DNA from: CAZBZG01 sp964496245
GTDB taxonomy: Bacteria; Planctomycetota; SZUA-567
DNA length: 38,859 bases
NCBI GenBank assembly: GCA_964496245.1
Contig: CAZBZG010000002.1
Span: forward strand, 1 to 38,859
Reading direction: 5' to 3'
Under the pieces are notes generated by a model. That model saw only the letters and a program-made list of their open reading frames with translations. It ran no database searches and was not told the origin of the DNA. This document shows positions 1-8,499 of this stretch, one piece after another. Both the position numbers and the translations under genes were made by a program. The stretch's first letter is position 1; every line of letters begins with the position of its first letter.

Positions 1-642
1 GATCAGAAGCAGCACCATGTCCCGCTTGTGCAACTCGGTCTTCAGGAGCTCCAGGATCTGCGCCTGGATGGTGACGTCGAGCGCGGTCGTGGGCTCGTCG
101 GCCACGAGCAGATCGGGTTCGCACGCGAGCGCGGTCCCGATCATGGCCCGCTGGCGCATGCCGCCCGAGAACTCGTGCGGGAAACGGTCGAGCTGCGTCT
201 CCGGATCCGGCAGGCCCATCGCCCCGAGCAGACGCGCGGCGTGTGCAAGGGCCTCTTTGCGTGAAGCCCCGAGATGCCGCCGCACGGGCTCGCCCACCTG
301 GAGGCCGATCCGCAGGTACGGATTGAGGCTGGTCATGGGATCCTGGAAGATCATGGCGATTCGCCGGCCGCGGATGTCCTGGAGCTTGCGGAGCGGGAGC
401 CTGAGCAGGTCCTGGTCGCGGAAGCGCGCTCCGCCCTCCACGGTCGCTTGGTGCGAAGGAAGCAACCGCAGAAGCCCGAGCGCGAGCGAACTCTTGCCGC
501 ACCCGCTCTCGCCCACCACGGCGAGCGACTCGCCCGACGCGAGGTCGAGGTCCACGTGCTGCACGGCCCGCACCGCGCCCTGCGGGCCTGCGTAGGACAC
601 GCAGAAGTCGCGCAGAGCGAGGAGCGGCGGCGGGGTGGGCAT
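1..642 (-). CDS. oppD: Oligopeptide/dipeptide ABC transporter ATP-binding protein, OppD-like (partial)
   Basis: ATPase of a peptide uptake ABC transporter, acting on the cytoplasmic face with the OppB and OppC permeases. In the 214 codons present I read Walker A GESGCGKS near residues 47-54, the Q-loop in MIFQDPMTSLNP, the signature FSGGMRQRAMIG and Walker B LLVADEPT followed by the D-loop ALDVT. FQDPMTSLNP is characteristic of the OppD/OppF/DppD/DppF family. The start ATG at 642 is preceded by GGAG about 6 bases upstream; the frame is closed by a stop at 688-690, so no much longer start exists. The 3' end lies beyond the window edge. It follows oppC by 123 bases, so it is the fourth gene of the operon. 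OppD versus DppD cannot be separated from sequence alone. Confidence 0.93.
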   Translation of the reverse strand, partial: MPTPPPLLALRDFCVSYAGPQGAVRAVQHVDLDLASGESLAVVGESGCGKSSLALGLLRLLPSHQATVEGGARFRDQDLLRLPLRKLQDIRGRRIAMIFQDPMTSLNPYLRIGLQVGEPVRRHLGASRKEALAHAARLLGAMGLPDPETQLDRFPHEFSGGMRQRAMIGTALACEPDLLVADEPTTALDVTIQAQILELLKTELHKRDMVLLLI

Positions 643-696
643 GCGGGGCTCCGTTGCGCGTCGATCCCTATATCGCCAACGCCTCAGTCATTGCGC

Positions 697-714
697 GGTC
701 CTGCAGGAGCAGGA
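697..714 (-). other. Intercistronic hairpin between oppC and oppD
   Basis: GTCCTG and CAGGAC form a 6-bp stem with a 6-base loop in the 123-base gap between oppC and oppD. No T-run follows on either strand, so it is more likely a processing or stability element than a terminator. The coordinates are approximate and the function is inferred. Confidence 0.25.
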
Positions 715-765
715 CCCTCCGACGTCGGACGGACGCGCTCCCGCGCGCCCGCGTCATACGGCTCC

Positions 766-2175
766 TCAGCTGCGCACCTTAGCCCGCGGGTCGAACGCGT
801 CCCGCAGGCCGTCGCCCAGGCAGTTCAGGCTGAAGAGCGTGAGCACCATGGCCACGGACGGCCAGACGAGCAGCCAGCTCATGGCCCCGTCCTGGCCCAG
901 GGCCTGCACGCCGTAGTGCACGAGCGAACCCCACGAGTCCAGGCTGCGGCCCTGGTACTGCACGGACAGGCCGATGAACGAGAGGAAGCTCTCCTGCAGG
1001 ATCACCGCCGGAACGGTCAGGGTCGTGTACACGATGACCGGCCCTGCGGTCTGCGGAAGGAGATGCCGGAAGACGACGGCCAAGGGCCCGGCCCCGCAGA
1101 CGCGGGCGGCTTCCACGAACTCGCGCTGCTTGATCGAGAGCACCTGGCCGCGCACGATGCGCGCCATGGTCAGCCACTGCACCGCGCCCAGGGCCACGAA
1201 GAGGATCACGATGTTCCGGCCGAAGAGCACGAGCAGGATGATCACCACGAACATGAACGGCACCGCGTACAAAATGTCCACCACGCCCATGAGCGCGCGG
1301 TCGGCCCGTCCGCCGAGGTAGCCGCTCACCGCACCGTAGAGCACGCCGATCACCAGGCTGACGAGCGTGGCGGTCACGCCCACCAGGAGCGAGATGCGGC
1401 CGCCATACAAGATGCGGCTCGCCAGATCCCGGCCACGATCGTCCGTGCCGAGCCAGTGGGTGCGCACGAGCTTTCGGCCGTCGGCCTCCACGCAGCGCAC
1501 CTCGTCCCCGCCAAGCACGGCGCTGTCTACGGGCGCACCGTCCCGCTCGATCGACGCGACCCGTCCCTGCGCGAGTTGCATGGTGTAGCGGACATCCGGC
1601 GCCGGCTTCTCGACCTGGAAGATGAGGACCCGGCCGCCGGCCGGAAGCAGGCCCTGTGGCGGACGGGCGCCCTGTTCGAGCGCGACGCGCGGCAGCGTCC
1701 GCCCGCGCGTGCCGTCCGGCTCGAGCTCGTAGACCGCGCCGTCCACTTCGGCCAGGTCCAGACGCTTCACGCGTTCGGCGCCGCGCCGCCTCTTGATGCT
1801 GTGGATCCGGCCGCGCCGCACGGTCAGACGATAGGCGATGGCCTCGCTCCGTTCGAGGACCACGGTCACGCGCTCGGCCTTGCGCACGCGCGCGGGCGCG
1901 TCCGGCGTCTCGCCCACAACGAACACGTTCTCCGTGCCACAGTCGGGGTGCGTGAACCCGGGCGGCCGCGCGCCCACCCAGGGCTGGAGCTCGGTGGGAT
2001 CGTGCGGACTCACCCAGGGGGCGAGCACCACGAGCGCGCTCATCACGAGAAGCAGGACGAGACCGGCCACGGCCAGGCGGTTCTTGAAGAGCCGCCGCGC
2101 GGATTCGGCCCACGGGCTGCTGCCATGCACGGCCGCTTCTTCCAGGCCCTGAGCGTGTTCGCGGGCGTCCGTCAT
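766..2175 (-). CDS. oppC: Oligopeptide ABC transporter permease, OppC-like, with large extracytoplasmic insertion
   Basis: Inner-membrane permease of the peptide importer. Residues 27-54 form the N-terminal helix (FKNRLAVAGLV, then a hydrophobic run). HWLGTDDRGRDLASR at residues 240-254 begins the conserved OppC core, and the EAA-type loop is seen around EFVEAARVCGAG. The product is 469 residues, against about 300 in typical OppC. The excess is a segment at about residues 79-238 between the first membrane helix and the GTDxxGRD motif, which in the usual topology is periplasmic. It is rich in beta-prone stretches such as RVTVVLERSEAIAYRLTVRR and has no family I recognise. ATG at 2175 overlaps the oppB stop by 4 bases (ATGA), indicating translational coupling. 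Confidence 0.92.
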   Translation of the reverse strand: MTDAREHAQGLEEAAVHGSSPWAESARRLFKNRLAVAGLVLLLVMSALVVLAPWVSPHDPTELQPWVGARPPGFTHPDCGTENVFVVGETPDAPARVRKAERVTVVLERSEAIAYRLTVRRGRIHSIKRRRGAERVKRLDLAEVDGAVYELEPDGTRGRTLPRVALEQGARPPQGLLPAGGRVLIFQVEKPAPDVRYTMQLAQGRVASIERDGAPVDSAVLGGDEVRCVEADGRKLVRTHWLGTDDRGRDLASRILYGGRISLLVGVTATLVSLVIGVLYGAVSGYLGGRADRALMGVVDILYAVPFMFVVIILLVLFGRNIVILFVALGAVQWLTMARIVRGQVLSIKQREFVEAARVCGAGPLAVVFRHLLPQTAGPVIVYTTLTVPAVILQESFLSFIGLSVQYQGRSLDSWGSLVHYGVQALGQDGAMSWLLVWPSVAMVLTLFSLNCLGDGLRDAFDPRAKVRS

Positions 2176-3098
2176 TCCGTACGCACCCTCGGGTCGAGCA
2201 CAGCGTACGCGAGATCCACCAGCAGGTTGCAGACGATGATCAACGTCCCGTAGACGATGACCGTGGCCATGACCACCGGATAGTCGCGGTTGAGCGCGCC
2301 CTCCACGAATTCCCGGCCCATGCCGGGGATCTGGAAGATCTTCTCCACCACGAGCGAGCCGGTCAGGATCATGGCCACAGCCGGGCCGAGGAAGCTCACC
2401 ACCGGCAGCACCCCGCCCCAGAGCGCGTGGCGGGTGATGACCGTGGACTCGCGCAGGCCCTTGGCGCGTGCCACGCAGATGTAATCCTGGGTCATGACGT
2501 CGAGCATGCCCGCGCGCATGAGCCGGGCGATGCGCGCGCCAAAGGGAAGCGCCAGCGTGACCGCAGGCAGGGCCAGGTGCGCAGGCGAGACCCCTTCGCC
2601 CCAGCCGGCCACGGGGAACCAGTCGACCCGCATGGCGAATCCCATCTGCAACAGCGGCCCGATCACGAACGTGGGCAGGCTGATCCCGAGGATGGCGCCG
2701 CCCATGGCTGCGTAGTCGGGGATGCGGCCGGGCATGAGCGCAGAGACGAGGCCGGCTGTGCAGCCGATCACGAGCGCGAGCAGCAGGGCCAGGCCTCCGA
2801 GAAGCGCGCTCTTGGGAAGGCCGCGCGCGATGATCTCGTTCACCGTGCGCTCGCGGTGCTTGAGGCTGGAGCCGAAGTCCGCGCGCAGGAGATCGCCCAG
2901 GAAGATCAGGTACTGCCGGTGGACGGGCGCGTCCAGGTGATACCGCGCCTCGAGCACCTTGCGCGTCTCCGGATCCACCTGCTTCTCGCGGCTGAACGGC
3001 CCGCCCGGCGCCAGGCGCATGAGAAAGAACGAGACCGTGATGAGCAGGAAGAGCACGACGGGCGCACGCGCCAGGCGCTTGAGCAGGAGGACGAGCAC
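2172..3098 (-). CDS. oppB: Oligopeptide ABC transporter permease, OppB-like
   Basis: Inner-membrane permease pairing with OppC. The 308-residue product matches the usual OppB length. The N-terminus has the typical first helix (VVLFLLITVSFFLMRLAPGGPF), followed by the periplasmic segment LDAPVHRQYLIFLGDLLRADFGSS. The C-terminal half holds the EAA loop around DYICVARAKGLRE and the family's IPGMGREFVEGALNRDYPVV. I chose GTG at 3098 because the frame has no nearby ATG, GAGGAG lies 5 bases upstream, and the length then fits. The open frame extends further upstream, but that part is the shadow of oppA. The oppA stop is only 2 bases before the GTG. Confidence 0.92.
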   Translation of the reverse strand: MLVLLLKRLARAPVVLFLLITVSFFLMRLAPGGPFSREKQVDPETRKVLEARYHLDAPVHRQYLIFLGDLLRADFGSSLKHRERTVNEIIARGLPKSALLGGLALLLALVIGCTAGLVSALMPGRIPDYAAMGGAILGISLPTFVIGPLLQMGFAMRVDWFPVAGWGEGVSPAHLALPAVTLALPFGARIARLMRAGMLDVMTQDYICVARAKGLRESTVITRHALWGGVLPVVSFLGPAVAMILTGSLVVEKIFQIPGMGREFVEGALNRDYPVVMATVIVYGTLIIVCNLLVDLAYAVLDPRVRTE

Positions 3099-3100
3099 GG

Positions 3101-4747
3101 CTACTCCTCGTCCCCCACCGGCTCCAGCCAGAGGTACTTGAGCGGGTGCCAGTCGCGGACGTTCTCGAACCAGCCGAGCACGGATTCGCGGAGCATGCCC
3201 TGGTTGACGTAGGTGTAGATCGGCATGATCGGGACTTCGTCGCGCACCAGGATGGTTTCGGCTTCGCGGAACGCGGCCAGGCGTTTCTTGGGATCGAGCT
3301 CGCGCTGGGCCCGGCCGATGAGGTCGTCGTACCGCGCGTTCGACCAGCCCGTGTTGTTGTTGCCCCCGCCTGTGACGAACATGTCCAGAAACGTGTTCGG
3401 GTCCGAATAGTCGCCGATCCAGCCGGCGCGCGCGATCGCGTAGTCGAGCTTGCGCACTTTGTCCAGGTACACCTTCCACTCGGTGTTGCGCAGGCTCACG
3501 GTCACGCCCAGGTGCTTGTTCCACTGCTGGACGATGGCCTCGGCCACTTTCTTGTGCGCTTCGGACGTGTTGAAGAAGAGCTCGACCTCGGGAAACGGCT
3601 TGCCGCCCGGGCCGTAGCCGGCTTCGGCAAGCAGACGCTTGGCTGCGTCACGGTCGTAGCCGAGTCCCGCAGGCGGCTCGTAGGCGCCCATGGACGGGCA
3701 GAACCAGGTCGACGGCTTCTGGCCGGACTTGAGCACGTGGTCGGTGATGACCGACCGGTCCACGGCCCGGCAGAAGGCCTTGCGCACGCGCACATCGTCG
3801 AACGGCGGCCGGGTCACGTTGAAGCGGTAGTAGTAGGTTCCGAGGTACGGGGTCACATAGTAGTCGGGGTGGCGCTTGACCTCCTCGATCTTGGCCTGGG
3901 GCACGGCGCTCAACCAGTGGACCTGGCCCTCGAGGAAGAGCTTGTAGGCGGTGTTCTGGTCTTCGTAGGGAAGGACCGTGACCTTGTCGAGCTTGACGAA
4001 GTCCCGGTCCCAGTAGGTCGAGCTCTGCACGAGTACAATCTTCTCCCGCGGCTTCCAGGCCGCGAGCTGGAACGCGCCGTTTCCCACGATGTGTTCGGGC
4101 CGGGTCCAGCGGTCGCCGTGCGCCTCGACCACGTCCACGGGCACGGGGAGCAGCGTGTGGAACGCGCAGAGCTCGAGGAAGTACGCACACGGCGCGCGCA
4201 GCCGCACCTCGAGCGTGTGTGCATCCTGAACGGAGACGCCCACCGTGGAGAAGTCCTCCGTCTTCTTGCGGTGGAAGTCCTCGGCACCGGCCACGTAATA
4301 GAGCTGGTAGGCGTACTCCGATGCGGTCTTTGGGGTGAGCACGCGCTTCCAGGAACGGAGGAAGTCGCGCGCGGTCACGGGGTCGCCATTCGTCCAGCGC
4401 GCGTTCTTCCGCAGCTGAAACGTGTACGTCTGCCCGTCCGCACTCACGGTCCAGGACTGCGCCACGCCCGGCCGCGGCGCGAGCGTCTCCGGGTCGAGGG
4501 TGACGAGGCCCTCGAAGAGAGCGTCGGCCAGCCGGCCCTCGCTCACGCCCGTGATGCGCGCAGGGTCGAGCCCTTCGGGCTCGGTGCCGTTGTTGAAGAT
4601 GAAGTGCTGCTCGGCCCGCGTCCACGCGTCTGTCCCGGGCTGGAGCCGCTGCTTCCACGCGGGGAGTTCGCCTGCGCCCAGGGACGGCGCGAGAGCGAGC
4701 AGCACGATGAGAATAGGCCTTCCCACAACGACTGCACTGCGCTGCAT
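3101..4747 (-). CDS. oppA: Oligopeptide-binding periplasmic protein, OppA-like (SBP family 5)
   Basis: Periplasmic peptide-binding subunit delivering substrate to OppBCD. The 548-residue product begins with a Sec signal peptide (MQRSAVVVGRPILIVLLALA, probable cleavage after LGAG). The family-5 hallmarks are present: NGTEPEGLDPARI, GLVTLDPETL, the signature WTNGDPVTARDFLRSWKRVL and, near the C-terminus, SDPNTFLDMFVTGGGNNNTG, which is typical of OppA/MppA. ATG at 4747 has GGGAG about 8 bases upstream; the 51 in-frame codons before it are Cys- and Pro-rich shadow. It is the first gene of the operon and has its own upstream promoter candidate. A proline-rich-peptide or murein-peptide specificity is possible but cannot be read from the sequence. 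Confidence 0.93.
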   Translation of the reverse strand: MQRSAVVVGRPILIVLLALAPSLGAGELPAWKQRLQPGTDAWTRAEQHFIFNNGTEPEGLDPARITGVSEGRLADALFEGLVTLDPETLAPRPGVAQSWTVSADGQTYTFQLRKNARWTNGDPVTARDFLRSWKRVLTPKTASEYAYQLYYVAGAEDFHRKKTEDFSTVGVSVQDAHTLEVRLRAPCAYFLELCAFHTLLPVPVDVVEAHGDRWTRPEHIVGNGAFQLAAWKPREKIVLVQSSTYWDRDFVKLDKVTVLPYEDQNTAYKLFLEGQVHWLSAVPQAKIEEVKRHPDYYVTPYLGTYYYRFNVTRPPFDDVRVRKAFCRAVDRSVITDHVLKSGQKPSTWFCPSMGAYEPPAGLGYDRDAAKRLLAEAGYGPGGKPFPEVELFFNTSEAHKKVAEAIVQQWNKHLGVTVSLRNTEWKVYLDKVRKLDYAIARAGWIGDYSDPNTFLDMFVTGGGNNNTGWSNARYDDLIGRAQRELDPKKRLAAFREAETILVRDEVPIMPIYTYVNQGMLRESVLGWFENVRDWHPLKYLWLEPVGDEE

Positions 4748-4793
4748 GGGCGATCTCCCTGCGACAACAGACAAGGGCGGTTGGGACGCCCCC

Positions 4794-4822
4794 ACCATAC
4801 AACAACATGTGGTGCGTGTCCA
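4794..4822 (-). promoter_or_regulatory. Candidate sigma70 promoter of the opp operon
   Basis: On the minus strand TGGACA (4822-4817) is followed after 17 bases by TATGGT (4799-4794). The -35 matches consensus at 5 of 6 positions and the -10 at 4 of 6. Transcription would start near 4787, about 40 bases before the oppA ATG. Confidence 0.5.
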
Positions 4823-4942
4823 TGCTGGAGTCGCGGGGCGGGGCCGCCGCACAGGGGAGCGGCCTCTCTCGCCAAGACGCAACGGACGCCGAACGACCAT
4901 ACCTCGGTCTCTTGTCTGGCACTCTTGAGCGGATACCGAAAT

Positions 4943-4960
4943 GCCGAGCTGGAGCTCGGC
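4943..4960 (-). terminator. Hairpin downstream of the VWA gene
   Basis: GCCGAGCT and AGCTCGGC form a perfect 8-bp inverted repeat separated by 2 bases, 43 bases beyond the stop of the VWA gene and upstream of the opp promoter. On the minus strand it is followed by ATTTC, so the T-run is weak. It is best read as an inefficient terminator or transcript 3' end. Confidence 0.4.
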
Positions 4961-5002
4961 GCTTCCAGGACCGTGCGGGCTGCGAGCCGAGGGGCCGAGC
5001 TC

Positions 5003-7345
5003 TCACACCGTCATGCGGATGTAAAGCTTGGGCAGGATGCGGGGGAGCACGCGGATGTCGTCGAGGATGGCGAACCGCCGCTGGGGGAACATGATCTCCA
5101 TGTCCGCGAGGCTGTTCTCCTCAGTGGAGATGCCGAAGGTGAAGATGTTCTGGCGGGCGTTCTCCTCGCAGGACATGCGCACGTCGTGCTGTGCGTAGCG
5201 CGTCTGCGGATCGTAGGCGCTGTCCATGGGCTTGCCGTCGGTCACGAGGATGATGAGCCGCTGGCGGGCCTCGATTTCGGCCAGCCGGTAGCCCGCGTGG
5301 CGGAGGGCCGCGCCGATGCGCGTGGCATTGGACGGCCGGGCGCCGAGCACGCGGCTGCGGGCTGGTTCTTCCCACTTCTCGGCGAAATCCTTGTACACGT
5401 AGTAGGTACAGTGTTCGCGGCCGTTGGAGCTGAACCCGCAGATCGAGAACCGGTCGCCGAGGCTCGCGAGCCCTTCGCCCAAGAGCAGGGCCGCGTGCTT
5501 TTCGATGTCGATCACCTTCTGCTGGCCCACGGTCTCGCCCGTGGACCCGCTCGCGTCGAGCAAGATGAGCACGGCCAGATCGCGCTGCTGGATGTGCGGC
5601 CGCTCGTAGAACCGCACCCGCGGCTCGGGCTCCTTGCGGCTCTCGACCAGGTACTCCAAGAGCAGGTCGGGGTTGATGATCTCCCCGTCCTCGAGGAACT
5701 TCTCCTTGCGGAGAATGTCCGGCTTGAATCGTTCGAAGACCCGGCGAATCTGGTTGACCTCCTCGCCCAGTTCCGGCAGCGGCGGCCGTTCAGGCAGGGC
5801 GTCGCTCGCCTTTTCGTGCACAAAGCAGTAGTCCCGGTAGTAGTCGTTTTCGGGCTGGCTCCACTCGTCGTACACGTAGGCGGCGACCACGCCCCCCCCT
5901 TCGCCCTCCTCGTCTTCGCTCTGTTCGTCGCCGCCCTCGGGCTCGAGCGTGCTCTGGCGCTGGTCCTCGTCGTCGGCCGATTCGCCGTCCCGTTCGCGTT
6001 GCTTGTGTTCCGCGGCCTGACGGAGGTCGGCGACCAGAGCATCCGACGGCGGCTGGCTCGCGGTCACGGGAAACAGGAAGTCCGGAAGAAATGCGAACGT
6101 GCGTAGCGGCACACTCGCCACCGCCGGGTAGGCCTCGACCACGGCCCCCCGCCACGAACCCTCGAGCCGCTGGGCTGTATCGAAGAAGTTGATCGATTCT
6201 GCGGCCACGCGCCGGAGCGCAGCCACGGCGGCATCGGCCGGGGGGCCGTCCGTGACCACGTCGCGGAACAACCGGTCGGTGTCGGAAACGGGCGGCGCTT
6301 CGCGGAACTCCTCGGCCAGGCCGAACGACAGGAGCCGGCGCACGCCGGGCCATCGCTCGCGCATGTGCAGGAGCACGCGCGCGTGCTCGACGATCTGGAA
6401 GAGATTGAGATCCAGGCACCGGCCGCCCACGAGGTCTTCGCACGTGTGGTAGCGCTCGTGGCCGTGGAGCTTGGGGAAGCTGTCTTCCGCGAGCATGCCG
6501 GACGCGACCACGGCCATGAGCAGGTAGATGTTGCGGTTGCGCTGTGCTTCGTCGAAGTGGCGCATGCGCACGGGCAGGTAGAGCCACTGGTAGAGGCAGA
6601 CCATGCGCGTGCCGCGCTCGATCAGGTCGTCGGAGTCGAGCTGCCCCAGGTGGGACACCTCGACCTCGGTGCCGGTGAGCGCGTGGAGCAGCGCCTCGAG
6701 CCGGGGCTGGATGTCCTGGAGCCGGCATTCCCGGGTGAGCGACTGGACAATCGTCTCGCTGCTTTTGAGCGTGCCTTCCAGGAAGCCCAGGCCCGATTTG
6801 CGGTTCCGGTGGAAGACCTCGAGCCCTTCGTTCACATACGTATTGACCTCCTCGGGCCCCAGCCGGTCGGCCAGGCGCTCGTACCCCTTGAGAAAGGCGA
6901 AGGCGAGCTCGTGGTCGACCTCCCACAGGCGGTGGAGATGCGTCATGAGGTGGCGCACCCGCTCGGGGCTGTCGCCGAAGCCGCCCCCCCCGAGAATGCG
7001 AAAATAGCCGATGCCGTAGTACAGCTTGGCGTTGGCGAAGCGGCGGCCCATCTCGGTGACGTCGCTGAAGACCGCGGGCAGGTCCATGAGCCAGCGCGTG
7101 CGCGGGTTGAGCGCGCAGAGGAACTCCTTGAGCACGTGGTCGTAGCAGCTCTGGTCCGCGCAGGAGAGCAGATCGAAGAAGGACTCGGTCACCTCGGGCC
7201 GCTTGGACCCGAGCCAGTCCTCGTAGTAGAGGCCCTCGATGGCCTTGGCGAAGATGTCGCGGTAGCCCCAGCAGACGCTCTTCAGGTCGAACCGGCTCCC
7301 GGCCTCGTCAAGCGGATTCTGAGGTGGCGGCGGCGCTTGGCTCAT
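5003..7345 (-). CDS. VWA-domain partner of a MoxR ATPase, CbbO/NorD type
   Basis: Von Willebrand A protein that works with the AAA+ ATPase encoded just upstream. CbbQ-CbbO remodels inhibited Rubisco and NorQ-NorD inserts the non-heme iron of nitric oxide reductase, so this pair is likely a metallo- or activation chaperone for an unknown client. The VWA domain occupies about residues 585-780: a MIDAS motif DASGSTGET follows LAVLILL, and the second metal loop is VTDGKPMD. The long helical N-terminal part resembles CbbO/NorD. An acidic linker (DDEDQR, then GGDEQSEDEEGEGGG) precedes the central part. At 780 residues it is closer in length to CbbO than to NorD (about 640). The ATG at 7345 overlaps the ATPase gene by 38 bases. 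No Rubisco or norCB is in view. Confidence 0.88.
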   Translation of the reverse strand: MSQAPPPPQNPLDEAGSRFDLKSVCWGYRDIFAKAIEGLYYEDWLGSKRPEVTESFFDLLSCADQSCYDHVLKEFLCALNPRTRWLMDLPAVFSDVTEMGRRFANAKLYYGIGYFRILGGGGFGDSPERVRHLMTHLHRLWEVDHELAFAFLKGYERLADRLGPEEVNTYVNEGLEVFHRNRKSGLGFLEGTLKSSETIVQSLTRECRLQDIQPRLEALLHALTGTEVEVSHLGQLDSDDLIERGTRMVCLYQWLYLPVRMRHFDEAQRNRNIYLLMAVVASGMLAEDSFPKLHGHERYHTCEDLVGGRCLDLNLFQIVEHARVLLHMRERWPGVRRLLSFGLAEEFREAPPVSDTDRLFRDVVTDGPPADAAVAALRRVAAESINFFDTAQRLEGSWRGAVVEAYPAVASVPLRTFAFLPDFLFPVTASQPPSDALVADLRQAAEHKQRERDGESADDEDQRQSTLEPEGGDEQSEDEEGEGGGVVAAYVYDEWSQPENDYYRDYCFVHEKASDALPERPPLPELGEEVNQIRRVFERFKPDILRKEKFLEDGEIINPDLLLEYLVESRKEPEPRVRFYERPHIQQRDLAVLILLDASGSTGETVGQQKVIDIEKHAALLLGEGLASLGDRFSICGFSSNGREHCTYYVYKDFAEKWEEPARSRVLGARPSNATRIGAALRHAGYRLAEIEARQRLIILVTDGKPMDSAYDPQTRYAQHDVRMSCEENARQNIFTFGISTEENSLADMEIMFPQRRFAILDDIRVLPRILPKLYIRMTV

Positions 7346-8174
7346 CTGCGTCTTCCATCAGGTCGCCGAAGTAGAGCTTGATGATGTTGGTGATCGAGTT
7401 CATGACTTCGGCTTCGTCGGTCAGGGTCTGGGTAATGGCGCAATGGCAGGCTTCGATGGGCGTGAGGCCTTCCTTCATGAGACGGCCGACATAGACGAGC
7501 AGGCGCGAACTCACCCCCTCGTCCAACCCGTAGCCCTTGAGCGCCCGGATCTTGGCCCCCATCTCTGCGAGCTTGTGCGATTCCTCTCCGGCGAGGCCGG
7601 TCTCGGTCTCGATGATGCGCGTTTCCACCTCCACCGTGGGATTGTCGAAGGTGATGCTCGCGAAACGCTGCTTGGTCGACTGCTTGAGATCCTTGACGAT
7701 GCTCTGATACCCCGGGTTGTAACTGAGCACCATCATGAAGTTCTTGTGCGCGCGCAAGACCTCCCCGGTCTTGTCGATGTAGAGGATGCGGCGGTCGTCG
7801 GTGAGCGAGTGGATGATAACCGTGGTGTCTTTGCGCGCCTCCACGATCTCGTCGAGGTAACAGATACCGCCGTAGCGGACCCCCAGCGTAAGCGGACCAT
7901 CGTGCCAGACCGTCTGCTCGTCCTTGAAGAGGTAGCGCCCCACGAGGTCGGCCGCCGTCAGGTCCTCGTGGCAGGACACTGTGATCAGAGGCACGTCCAG
8001 GCTATAGGCCATGTGCTCGATGAAACGCGTCTTGCCGCAGCCGGTGGGCCCCTTGACGATCAGGGGGATCCGGCTGCGAAAGGCTGCCTCGAAGAGCTGC
8101 TGCTCGTCCTGCTGGGGGATGTAGTTGGGCTCGAACTGGACCCGGAAGTCGTCGACGATCTCTTGGCTGGCCAT
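7308..8174 (-). CDS. MoxR-family AAA+ ATPase, CbbQ/NorQ type
   Basis: ATP-driven chaperone acting with the downstream VWA protein. In the 288-residue product I read Walker A GPTGCGKT at residues 42-49, the pore-loop region HEDLTAADLVGRYL at 69-82, Walker B GGICYLDEI at 102-110 and sensor 1 in VLSYNPGYQS. These match CbbQ/NorQ (usual length about 260-270) rather than RavA or BchI. The C-terminal CbbQ_C-like part follows RFASITFDNP. ATG at 8174 is preceded by GGAGA; the open frame continues 152 codons upstream but without a coding look. The overlap with the VWA gene shows the two form one operon. The client protein is unknown. Confidence 0.9.
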   Translation of the reverse strand: MASQEIVDDFRVQFEPNYIPQQDEQQLFEAAFRSRIPLIVKGPTGCGKTRFIEHMAYSLDVPLITVSCHEDLTAADLVGRYLFKDEQTVWHDGPLTLGVRYGGICYLDEIVEARKDTTVIIHSLTDDRRILYIDKTGEVLRAHKNFMMVLSYNPGYQSIVKDLKQSTKQRFASITFDNPTVEVETRIIETETGLAGEESHKLAEMGAKIRALKGYGLDEGVSSRLLVYVGRLMKEGLTPIEACHCAITQTLTDEAEVMNSITNIIKLYFGDLMEDADEPSAAATSESA

Positions 8175-8262
8175 GGAGGTCTCCGGACAGAATGGTGACA
8201 CGCCGGATCTGTCCGGAGGCGCCGGTTCTCCTCCGGCAGCCCGGCGTCCCTCCTCAGACGCC

Positions 8263-8290
8263 ATTCTCTCCACACGGGCGTCCGCGTCAA
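8263..8290 (-). promoter_or_regulatory. Candidate promoter of the AAA+/VWA operon
   Basis: On the minus strand TTGACG (8290-8285) and GAGAAT (8268-8263) are separated by 16 bases. Transcription would start near 8256 and give a leader of about 80 bases before the ATPase ATG at 8174. Confidence 0.45.
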
Positions 8291-8406
8291 GGCGATGTCG
8301 AAAAAGAGGGCGCGGCCTTACGCCGCGGGCGCTCTTCTCGCCTCTCTTCGCCCCCTCGTTCCCCTGGAGGAACGCGCGGCATTTGAGTGGACGCGGGCCG
8401 GGCATG

Positions 8407-8415
8407 TGGTATGCT
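8407..8415 (+). promoter_or_regulatory. Extended -10 promoter candidate for the small gene at 8500
   Basis: TGGTATGCT is an extended -10 element (TGnTATGCT) about 90 bases before the ATG at 8500. A TTGAGT at 8383-8388 lies upstream, but the 21-base spacing is too long for a normal -35. The rest of the 325-base gap 8175-8499 shows no coding signal. Confidence 0.3.
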
Positions 8416-8499
8416 GTAGTGACCGCACCCGGAGCGTCCCGCGCTTGGGCGCTCTCCGCGACCCGTATGCAGGCACACCAGCCCGGAGGCCCGCTCCCC

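Noticed and set aside
697..714. Terminator between oppC and oppD
   Set aside because: The stem is only 6 bp and lacks a T-run, and oppD is expected in the same transcript; kept only as a hairpin.
3146..6106. Open frame of 986 codons on the plus strand
   Set aside because: It is antisense to oppA and the VWA gene, both supported by motifs and ribosome sites; the product has no recognisable domain.
5003..8174. Carbon-fixation (Rubisco activation) operon
   Set aside because: The AAA+/VWA pair resembles CbbQ/CbbO, but no cbbL, cbbS, carboxysome or LysR gene is present, so I did not assign cbb names.
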